Shown in pieces: positions 1 through 5,216 of a DNA stretch of 5,406 nt (its first letter is position 1; the number at the start of each line of letters is the position of its first letter). Location of the stretch: the NCBI GenBank assembly GCA_003451935.1, contig DMJA01000119.1:147-5552 (forward strand). Direction: 5' to 3'. The position numbers were made by a program, and so were the translations under genes. This DNA is from Verrucomicrobiota bacterium (GTDB lineage Bacteria; Verrucomicrobiota; Kiritimatiellia; CAIQIC01; Lenti-01). The notes under the pieces were generated by a model that worked only from the letters and a program-made list of their open reading frames with translations, was not told the origin of the DNA and searched no databases.

Positions 1-1
1 C

Positions 2-1963
2 GCCGTCGGCATGGCGACGAACATTCCCCCGCACAACCTCGGCGAGGTGGTGGACGGGGTGATCCACCTGATCGACCATCCCGAAGCGACGGTGGCGGAC
101 TTGATGCAGTTCGTGAAAGGCCCGGATTTCCCGACGGGCGGCACGCTGTGCGGGCTGGCGCCGATCCGCGCGATGTACGAGACGGGCCGCGGGCACATGC
201 GGCTGCGCGGCAAGGCGTCCGTCGAGGAATGGAAAAACGACCGCGAGCGGATCCTCATCACCGAGATCCCCTATGCCGTGAACAAGTCGGCGATGATCGA
301 GCGGATCGCGGAGCTGGTGCACGAGAAGCAGATCGAAGGCATCAGCGACCTGCGCGACGAATCCGACAAGGACGGCATCCGCGTGGTGGTGGAGCTGAAA
401 CGCGGGACGATCGGCCAGGTGGTGCTGAACAACCTCTACAAGCAGACGCAGCTGTCGGTCACCTTCGGCGCGATCATGCTGGCGATCGACCACGGCCGCC
501 CGCGCGTGATGAACCTCAAGGACCTGATGAAGTGCTTCGTTGACCACCGCTTCGGGGTGCTGACCCGGCGGACGAAGTTCGAGCTGCGCGAAGCGGAAGC
601 CCGGGCGCACATCCTGGAAGGCTTGCTCCTCGCGCTGGACAACCTCGACGAGGTCGTGCGGATCATCCGCGCCTCGGTCAACCGCGACGTGGCCAAGGTG
701 CAGCTGATGGGCCGCTTCGGCTTTTCCGAGCTGCAGGTGAATGCGATTCTCGACATGCGCCTCTACCAGCTGACCGGCCTGGAGCGCGACAAAATCGTGG
801 CGGAATACGAGGCGCTGGCGGCGCGCATCGCCTACCTGAAGGAATTGCTGGCGGACGACGCCAAGCTCTTCGGCGTGATGAAGGACGACCTGCGCGACAT
901 CCGCTCCGCCTACGCCGACACGCGCCGCACCGAGATCGTCGCCGACCCGGCCGAAATCAACATGGAAGACCTCGTCGCGGACGAGGACTGCGTGATTTCG
1001 CTGTCGCACGCGGGGTATTTGAAGCGCACGCCCACGAGCACGTACCGCGAGCAGAAGCGCGGCGGCAAGGGCTCGACCGGCATGGATACGAAGGACGAAG
1101 ACTACGTCGAGCACGTTTTCAACTGCTCCGCGCACGACTGGATGCTGTTCTTCACCGAGCAGGGCCGCATGTACTTCAAGAAGGCCTACGAGATTCCCGA
1201 GGGCGCCCGCGATTCCCGCGGCAAGGCCCTGGTCAACCTGCTGGACGTGCAGGGCACCGAAAAGATCGCCGCCATCATCCCCATCCGCGGCTTCGATCCA
1301 GACAAGCACCTGTTCTTCGCGACGGAGAAGGGGACGGTCAAGAAGACCGCGCTCGACGCCTACCAGAACGTGCGGGCGTCGGGCCTCATTGCCATCAACA
1401 TCGACGAAGGCGACCGCCTCATCGGCGTGGAGCTGACGGGCGGCCAGGACGACATCCTGCTGGTGACGCGCAAGGGCCAAGGCATCCGCTTCAACGAGGA
1501 AGACGCCCGGCCCATGGGCCGCGCCACGGGCGGCGTCCGCGGCATCTCGCTCGAGGCCAGCGACGTGGTCGAGGGCGTCGAAGTCGTGCACGAGGACGCC
1601 ATGCTGCTGACGGTGACCGAAAACGGCTATGGCAAGCGGACGCCGTTCGGGGAATACCGCGTGCAGCGGCGCGGCGGCAAGGGCCTGATCGCCAATGACC
1701 TGACCGCCAAGACGGGCGATCTGGTGACGGCCTTGAGCGTGCACGAAAACGATGCGATCATGATCGTGACGAAAAACGGCACCATGATCCGGATGCCGGT
1801 GGACGGTGTGCGCATCACGGGCCGTTCGGCGCAGGGCGTGAAGCTGATCGATCTGGTCGACGACGATGTGGTGATGAGTGCGACGCCGGTGGAGCCCGAG
1901 GACGAGGAGGCGCCGCCGCCTATCGCCGGGGATTCCGCGCCGCCCCCCCCGGAAACCCCCTGA
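2..1963 (+). CDS. gyrA: DNA gyrase subunit A, 5'-truncated by the window edge
   Basis: GyrA is the breakage-reunion subunit of the A2B2 gyrase, which introduces negative supercoils using ATP hydrolysed by GyrB. The reading frame is open from base 2 and gives 653 residues, entering at AVGMATNIPPHN, just downstream of the active-site Tyr, which lies outside the window. The tower and coiled-coil parts follow (EIPYAVNKSAMIERIAELV, GISDLRDESDKDG, LNNLYKQTQLSVTFG, AILDMRLYQLTGLERDKI). The DNA-wrapping C-terminal pinwheel starts near 960. Its blade 1 carries the GyrA box QKRGGKG at 1052-1072, which separates GyrA from ParC. A second box, QRRGGKG, lies at 1664-1684 in a late blade. The enterobacterial insertion before AILDxRL is absent. 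The tail is acidic (EPEDEE) and then Pro-rich. No frameshift is seen. The internal ATG at 11 is not the true start. A strong AAGGAG for the next gene begins on the last base of the stop codon, so the genes are probably co-transcribed. Confidence 0.97.
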   Translation, partial: AVGMATNIPPHNLGEVVDGVIHLIDHPEATVADLMQFVKGPDFPTGGTLCGLAPIRAMYETGRGHMRLRGKASVEEWKNDRERILITEIPYAVNKSAMIERIAELVHEKQIEGISDLRDESDKDGIRVVVELKRGTIGQVVLNNLYKQTQLSVTFGAIMLAIDHGRPRVMNLKDLMKCFVDHRFGVLTRRTKFELREAEARAHILEGLLLALDNLDEVVRIIRASVNRDVAKVQLMGRFGFSELQVNAILDMRLYQLTGLERDKIVAEYEALAARIAYLKELLADDAKLFGVMKDDLRDIRSAYADTRRTEIVADPAEINMEDLVADEDCVISLSHAGYLKRTPTSTYREQKRGGKGSTGMDTKDEDYVEHVFNCSAHDWMLFFTEQGRMYFKKAYEIPEGARDSRGKALVNLLDVQGTEKIAAIIPIRGFDPDKHLFFATEKGTVKKTALDAYQNVRASGLIAINIDEGDRLIGVELTGGQDDILLVTRKGQGIRFNEEDARPMGRATGGVRGISLEASDVVEGVEVVHEDAMLLTVTENGYGKRTPFGEYRVQRRGGKGLIANDLTAKTGDLVTALSVHENDAIMIVTKNGTMIRMPVDGVRITGRSAQGVKLIDLVDDDVVMSATPVEPEDEEAPPPIAGDSAPPPPETP

Positions 1964-1974
1964 AGGAGATTCCC

Positions 1975-2727
1975 ATGAAAAAAACGGCCTGTTGGATGCT
2001 GATGATGGCCTTGTCCGCGCCTGCGTTTTCCGCGGTCCGAAACGCGGAGGAGGATCCCAGCGCGGAGGAGGCGTTGCTGACCTGGCACGATCCGGTCCCC
2101 TGGCAGGCGGGCCTTGTCTTTGCGCGGGTGTCCCGGCCGGTGGAGATCGACGGCGTCGAACGGGATCTGCGCGGCCATGTCGCGGACGTGATGATCGGTG
2201 TTTCTCCATGGCCCTGGCTGCTGCTCTACGGGCAAGTGGGCGCTTCCGACGCGAGCCTGGAGGGGGCGCCGCGCCCCGAATTCGACTTTGGCGCGGGCGG
2301 CCTGCTGGGGGCGCGCCTGAACCTGTGGCAGATCTACCAAGGCGTGCAAAACACCGCCTGGCGCCTCACGTTGCAACTGGCCGGGCAATATGCCTTTCGC
2401 GACACCGAGGACAGCGGCAGCGGGGACCTGGAGTGGGGCGAGGCGCTCGTCCTGCTGCCGGTCGACTACCATCTGTCTTTCGCCCGCACCTCCCGCAATG
2501 CCTTTATGGACGAGTTTCAGAGTCTCCACGCCTATGTCGGCCCGGCGTTTTCCAAGGTGGATGGCACATGGACCCGCAATGGCGTGGAACGCGATTTCGA
2601 AGAAACCCGGTCGGTTGGCGTCGTGGGCGGTGCCGAACTGTGGCTGCTGGAAAACCTGGCTTTCGGTGTCCGCGCCGATTGGTTCGAGGGCACCTCCATG
2701 CAGGTGACCGTCCGCTATCGTTTCTAG
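1975..2727 (+). CDS. Small outer-membrane beta-barrel protein, family not recognised
   Basis: The product is 250 residues. A Sec signal peptide is clear: MKK, a hydrophobic core at residues 5-16, and small residues for cleavage at about 17-20 (SAPAFSA). The mature part alternates polar and hydrophobic residues in strand-like segments rich in Gly and aromatics, at roughly 43-56, 68-78, 81-90, 104-116, 128-140, 155-170, 184-194, 213-224, 227-236 and 241-250. It ends in VTVRYRF with a terminal Phe, matching the beta-signal read by the BAM complex. About ten strands suggest an 8- to 10-stranded barrel. The segment GVERDL (60-65) recurs as GVERDF (203-208), each followed by a similar strand pair. 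AAGGAG at 1963-1968 is well spaced from the ATG. The gene sits 11 bp after gyrA and 14 bp before folD. The location is well supported by sequence character. The function (porin, lipid or structural) is unknown. Confidence 0.85.
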   Translation: MKKTACWMLMMALSAPAFSAVRNAEEDPSAEEALLTWHDPVPWQAGLVFARVSRPVEIDGVERDLRGHVADVMIGVSPWPWLLLYGQVGASDASLEGAPRPEFDFGAGGLLGARLNLWQIYQGVQNTAWRLTLQLAGQYAFRDTEDSGSGDLEWGEALVLLPVDYHLSFARTSRNAFMDEFQSLHAYVGPAFSKVDGTWTRNGVERDFEETRSVGVVGGAELWLLENLAFGVRADWFEGTSMQVTVRYRF

Positions 2728-2733
2728 GGAGGG
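2726..2733 (+). promoter_or_regulatory. Ribosome binding site that fixes the folD start
   Basis: AGGGAGGG overlaps the stop codon of the upstream gene and lies 8 bases before the ATG at 2742. It matters because the folD frame is stop-free for about 860 bases further upstream, through the beta-barrel gene, so frame length alone would suggest a much longer protein. The Shine-Dalgarno match, the homology beginning at MSARILDGKA, and the catalytic residues falling at standard FolD numbering all select this start. Confidence 0.8.
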
Positions 2734-2741
2734 CTGGCCGC

Positions 2742-3629
2742 ATGAGCGCCCGCATTCTGGATGGGAAGGCCTTGGCCGCCGATCTGCGCGCAGAAACCGC
2801 CGCCGCCGTCGCCGCGATGAAGGCCGGTTCCGGGGTTGTGCCGGGCCTCGGGGTGGTGTTGGCGGGCGACAACCCGGCCTCGCGGTCGTATGTGACCGCC
2901 AAGGAGAAGGCGTGCGCGGCGGCGGGCCTGTATTCGCGGGAAATCCATCTGTCCGCCCGTGCCAGCCGGGAGGAAATCCTGGCTGCGGTGCGGACCTTGA
3001 ATGCGGACAACGCCGTGGATGGGATCCTGGTGCAGCTGCCCTTGCCGGATTCGTCCATCGAACGCGAGGTCATTGAAGCCATCGATCCGGCCAAGGACGT
3101 GGATGGTTTCCATCCGGTGAACGTCGGGCGCATGGTGTTGGGGCTTCCGGCATTCATCCCCTGCACGCCGAATGGCGTCATGGAAATCCTGCGCCGGTCC
3201 GGCGTTCCGCTGTCCGGTGCGGGGGTGGTGGTCATCGGCCGCAGCCCGATTGTGGGCCGTCCCCTGTCGATTTTGCTTTCGCAGAAGGGCGTGGACGCCA
3301 CGGTGACCCTGTGCCACACGCGCACCAAGGACCTCGGCCGCTTCACGCTCGAGGCCGACATCGTCGTGGTGGCCGCCGGCCGGCCCAATACCCTGACGGC
3401 CGACATGGTCCGGCCCGGAACGGTCGTGATCGACGTCGGCATGAACCGCGTGCCGGACGTCTCCAAACCGGCCGGATACCGGCTGGTGGGCGACGTGGAT
3501 TTCGCCGCCGTGGCGGCCAAGGCTGCGGCCATCACGCCGGTCCCTGGCGGGGTGGGGCCGATGACCATCGCCATGCTGTTGCGGAACACCGTGGAGGCGG
3601 CGCGCCGGCGGAGGCTGTGCGCCCCATGA
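2742..3629 (+). CDS. folD: Bifunctional methylenetetrahydrofolate dehydrogenase / methenyltetrahydrofolate cyclohydrolase
   Basis: FolD is a cytosolic dimer. It oxidises 5,10-methylene-THF to 5,10-methenyl-THF with NADP+ (or NAD+), then hydrolyses it to 10-formyl-THF for purine and formyl-Met synthesis. The 295 residues are the usual family length. The conserved blocks appear in order: SYVTAKEKA with Tyr50 and the catalytic Lys54; DGILVQLPLP with Gln98; KDVDGFHPVNVG with Asp121; PCTPNGVMEIL; the Rossmann nucleotide loop VVVIGRSPIVGRP (162-174); ADIVVVAAGRP; TVVIDVGMN; GDVDF; and the signature PGGVGPMTI (268-276). All four active-site positions match the E. coli numbering, so the enzyme should be active. 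It starts 14 bp after the beta-barrel gene, and its TGA overlaps the ATG of the next gene (ATGA), which suggests translational coupling. The C-terminus is short and basic (RRRRLCAP). Confidence 0.97.
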   Translation: MSARILDGKALAADLRAETAAAVAAMKAGSGVVPGLGVVLAGDNPASRSYVTAKEKACAAAGLYSREIHLSARASREEILAAVRTLNADNAVDGILVQLPLPDSSIEREVIEAIDPAKDVDGFHPVNVGRMVLGLPAFIPCTPNGVMEILRRSGVPLSGAGVVVIGRSPIVGRPLSILLSQKGVDATVTLCHTRTKDLGRFTLEADIVVVAAGRPNTLTADMVRPGTVVIDVGMNRVPDVSKPAGYRLVGDVDFAAVAAKAAAITPVPGGVGPMTIAMLLRNTVEAARRRRLCAP

Positions 3630-4750
3630 TCCGCGTTTTCAACCGCTACCTGCTCGGGGATTTCATCAAGAGCTTTCTGATCGCGCTGGCCGTGCTGACC
3701 TTTGTGATGTACGTGGGGACGGTCGTCCAGGCCATCGACTGGATGGCGCGCGGCATCTCGGGGCCGCTGATCATGAAGATCTTCGCGCTGAACATCCCCT
3801 TCATCCTCTCGTTCGTGATCCCGATGAGCGTGCTGACGACGGTGCTGCTGCATTTCGGCCGGTTGTCGGCCGATGGGGAGATCACGGCGGTGAAGTCGTG
3901 CGGGGTGAGCCTGTGGCAGGTGGCCGCGCCGATCGTCTTCTGCTCGGTGCTGCTGTCGGCCGTCTGCCTCTACATCAATGCGGAGGTGTCGCCGCGAAGC
4001 CATTACATGCGGCGCCAGATGCTGCGCGACCTGGGCGAAGAGGATCCGCTGGCCCTGCTGGACGAAGGCCGCTTCGTCCGCGACTTTCCCGGCGTGCAGA
4101 TCTATGTGGGAAAGAAATCGGCCACGAAGCTCGAGGACATCACGCTCATCCAGTTCGATGAAGAAGGGGCCCGCGCCCAGGTGCTGGCCCAGTCGGGCGA
4201 GGTGGCCTTCGATCCCGCGACGCGCATCATGGAAATCGTCCTGCACAAGGTGCGGCTGACGGAATACGACAAGCACGACCGTTCGGATCTTGCCAAGGCC
4301 CGCGAGCTCAGCGCGGAGAGCTATCCGGTCACCCTCGATTTGCGGCAGATGCTGAGGAAGGGAAAGGTCAGCAAGAAACCGGCCTCCATGACCTTTGCGG
4401 AGCTGGTGCATGCCATCCGGAACGTCCGGCAGGCCTTTCCGGACATCCAGGAGAAGGGCGTTCTGCGGATGCGTACCAAGTTGGCGGTGGAAGCGAACAA
4501 GCGCCTGGCGCTGGCGATCTCCTGCTTCTCCTTCACGCTGCTGGCGATTCCGCTGGGCATCCGCTCGCACCGAAAGGAATCGTCCATCGGCATCGGGATG
4601 GCGCTGGTGCTCCTGTTCCTGTTCTATCTGTTCATCATCATCGCCGATTCCCTGCTGGACCGGCCCGAATGGCGGCCCGACATGATTCCGTGGATCCCCG
4701 TCCTGGCCAGCCAGCTCATTGGTGGCCTGTTGCTCTACAAAAATCGCTAA
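3626..4750 (+). CDS. LptF/LptG (YjgP/YjgQ) family permease of the lipopolysaccharide export ABC transporter
   Basis: LptF and LptG are the inner-membrane halves of LptB2FG, which extracts LPS and passes it to the LptC-LptA bridge. The 374 residues fit the family (about 360). Three N-terminal membrane segments are seen at roughly 15-36, 54-78 and 98-118. A periplasmic beta-jellyroll region follows at about 120-285, then three more membrane segments at about 292-311, 322-343 and 354-371. The cytoplasmic coupling helix contains GRLSADGEITAVKSCGVS (78-95), the most conserved block of the family. NKRLALAISCFSFTLLAIPLG (291-311) is the conserved start of the second membrane half. The ATG overlaps the folD stop, with GGAGG at 3610-3614 upstream. 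I cannot tell LptF from LptG; the EITAVKSCGVS block looks slightly more LptF-like. LptB, LptC and the partner permease are not in the window. The pairing with an upstream beta-barrel gene suggests an envelope theme. Confidence 0.93.
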   Translation: MIRVFNRYLLGDFIKSFLIALAVLTFVMYVGTVVQAIDWMARGISGPLIMKIFALNIPFILSFVIPMSVLTTVLLHFGRLSADGEITAVKSCGVSLWQVAAPIVFCSVLLSAVCLYINAEVSPRSHYMRRQMLRDLGEEDPLALLDEGRFVRDFPGVQIYVGKKSATKLEDITLIQFDEEGARAQVLAQSGEVAFDPATRIMEIVLHKVRLTEYDKHDRSDLAKARELSAESYPVTLDLRQMLRKGKVSKKPASMTFAELVHAIRNVRQAFPDIQEKGVLRMRTKLAVEANKRLALAISCFSFTLLAIPLGIRSHRKESSIGIGMALVLLFLFYLFIIIADSLLDRPEWRPDMIPWIPVLASQLIGGLLLYKNR

Positions 4751-4754
4751 TGGG

Positions 4755-4770
4755 GCGCCTCGCGCTTTTT
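4755..4770 (+). terminator. Weak Rho-independent terminator candidate after the operon
   Basis: GCGC at 4755-4758 pairs with GCGC at 4762-4765 around a three-base loop and is followed immediately by five T (4766-4770). G-U pairs between the preceding G run and the T run could lengthen the stem. It lies 4 bp after the last stop codon. The stem is short for an intrinsic terminator, so readthrough into the tRNA is possible. Confidence 0.35.
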
Positions 4771-4773
4771 CAC

Positions 4774-4802
4774 TTGCCGTTCCGGGGGGCGCACCGTAGT
4801 GT
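4774..4802 (+). promoter_or_regulatory. Candidate sigma-70-type promoter for the tRNA
   Basis: TTGCCG (4774-4779) and TAGTGT (4797-4802) are separated by exactly 17 bp, with the -10 box 20 bp before the tRNA. A T run lies just upstream and a GC-rich discriminator (CCGC) follows the -10, both usual for stable-RNA promoters. The matches to TTGACA and TATAAT are only partial (4/6 and 3/6), and the host consensus is unknown. Confidence 0.4.
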
Positions 4803-4822
4803 CCGCAGAGTCTGATTCAGGC

Positions 4823-4899
4823 GTGCCTGTAGCTCAATTGGACAGAGCGTTAGCCTCCGGAGCTAAAGGTTGTGGGTTCGATCCCCGCCAGGCACACCA
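4823..4899 (+). tRNA. tRNA-Arg (anticodon CCG), CCA encoded
   Basis: A complete cloverleaf is present. The acceptor stem is GTGCCTG (4823-4829) with CAGGCAC (4889-4895), 7/7 paired. The D stem is GCTC (4832-4835) with GAGC (4845-4848). The anticodon stem is TTAGC (4850-4854) with GCTAA (4862-4866), and the loop CTCCGGA puts the anticodon CCG at 4857-4859. The variable loop is AGGTT. The T stem is GTGGG with CCCGC around TTCGATC (4877-4883), with one G-U pair. A4896 is the discriminator and CCA is encoded at 4897-4899. It reads the Arg codon CGG. A20 in the D loop and C35 in the anticodon agree with bacterial arginine identity elements. It lies 72 bp after the lptF/lptG stop on the same strand. 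No intron or mismatch is seen, so the gene should be functional. Confidence 0.97.
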
Positions 4900-4914
4900 T
4901 CTTAAAACCCCCGT

Positions 4915-4940
4915 AAATATTGGCGAAAACGCCATATTTT
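4915..4940 (+). terminator. Hairpin 15 bp after the tRNA, candidate terminator
   Basis: AAATAT (4915-4920) pairs with ATATTT (4934-4939), and GGCG (4922-4925) with CGCC (4930-4933), around an AAAA loop with one bulged T at 4921. That is ten base pairs, ending in a T-rich stretch (ATTTT). The position suits termination of the tRNA transcript. The lower half of the stem is all A-T and the T tract is interrupted by CC, so efficiency is uncertain. Confidence 0.5.
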
Positions 4941-4987
4941 CCACACTTTTTGACCTCTTGACGATTTTCGGCCATACCCCCCGAAAG

Positions 4988-5034
4988 CGCACTATTTGGC
5001 ACAGTTAGGCACTCAATTTGTCACCAATTGTCAC
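4988..5034 (+). repeat. Array of five helically spaced GNCAC-type direct repeats
   Basis: The five-base units are CGCAC (4988), GGCAC (4998), GGCAC (5008), GTCAC (5020) and GTCAC (5030), so start-to-start spacing is 10, 10, 12 and 10 bp, close to one DNA turn each. Spacers are T/A-rich (TATTT, AGTTA, TCAATTT, CAATT). The last two units extend to AATTGTCACC-like repeats (ATTTGTCACC and AATTGTCACC). On the minus strand the units read GTGCG, GTGCC, GTGCC, GTGAC, GTGAC. Arrays like this usually bind a protein cooperatively on one DNA face: integrase arm-type sites, iterons or an operator. The binding protein is unknown. Confidence 0.5.
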
Positions 5035-5119
5035 CACTTTTTTGGGGGCCGTTTTCGCCCCTCCGGCCCGCCGTCGTCGCCGCCCTCCGGAAAGCCGACA
5101 CATTTTTCTTCGATTGCGT

Positions 5120-5161
5120 GGTAGGTGGTCCCCGTCGCCGGGGCTTCCGGGAGAACCTACC
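5120..5161 (+). repeat. Branched inverted repeat
   Basis: An outer perfect 7-bp stem, GGTAGGT (5120-5126) with ACCTACC (5155-5161), encloses an inner perfect 5-bp hairpin, CCCCG (5130-5134) with CGGGG (5139-5143) around TCGC. The remaining enclosed bases (CTTCCGGGAG, 5144-5153) are themselves partly self-complementary. It could act as RNA structure or as a DNA site. No T tract follows it on either strand, so it is not a simple terminator. Confidence 0.45.
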
Positions 5162-5213
5162 CCCGCCGCCCCTCCAGCCGCCCGCCTGCACCCCGCTCCG
5201 GCCCTCGACGCCC
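5160..5213 (-). other. G-tract cluster on the minus strand, G-quadruplex-capable
   Basis: The plus strand has six C runs of three to five: 5160-5164, 5169-5172, 5181-5183, 5191-5194, 5202-5204 and 5211-5213. The last four are separated by 7, 7 and 6 bases, so the minus strand fits the common G3+N1-7 quadruplex pattern at 5181-5213. Whether it forms in the cell is unknown, and in DNA of about 70% GC such a match can arise by chance. Confidence 0.4.
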
Positions 5214-5216
5214 GGA

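Noticed and set aside
1878..2741. Long stop-free frame upstream of and in frame with folD, suggesting an N-terminally extended FolD
   Set aside because: It overlaps gyrA and the signal-peptide-bearing barrel gene, has no family resemblance, and FolD homology and a strong ribosome binding site both start at 2742.
2504..4570. Very long minus-strand open frame across folD and the lptF/lptG gene
   Set aside because: Composition is Arg/His/Pro/Ser-rich and non-protein-like. It is the antisense shadow of two well-supported genes in high-GC DNA.
4950..4978. Possible promoter TTGACC, 17 bp, CATACC
   Set aside because: The -10 match is only 3/6 and no defined transcript start or gene follows. It could drive an RNA across 4985-5406 but is too weak to list as a feature.
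5004..5010. GTTAGGC resembles an integron attC core site
   Set aside because: No complementary RYYYAAC core or attC inner boxes at suitable distance, and no integron integrase.
5014..5043. CAATT/AATTG hairpin followed by six T as a terminator
   Set aside because: The stem is five A-T-rich pairs and is explained by the direct repeats. The T run is separated from it and precedes a G run.
5045..5061. GGGGC/GCCCC hairpin next to a T run
   Set aside because: The T run lies on the 5' side of the hairpin on the plus strand (A run on the 3' side on the minus strand), so it is not an intrinsic terminator in either direction.
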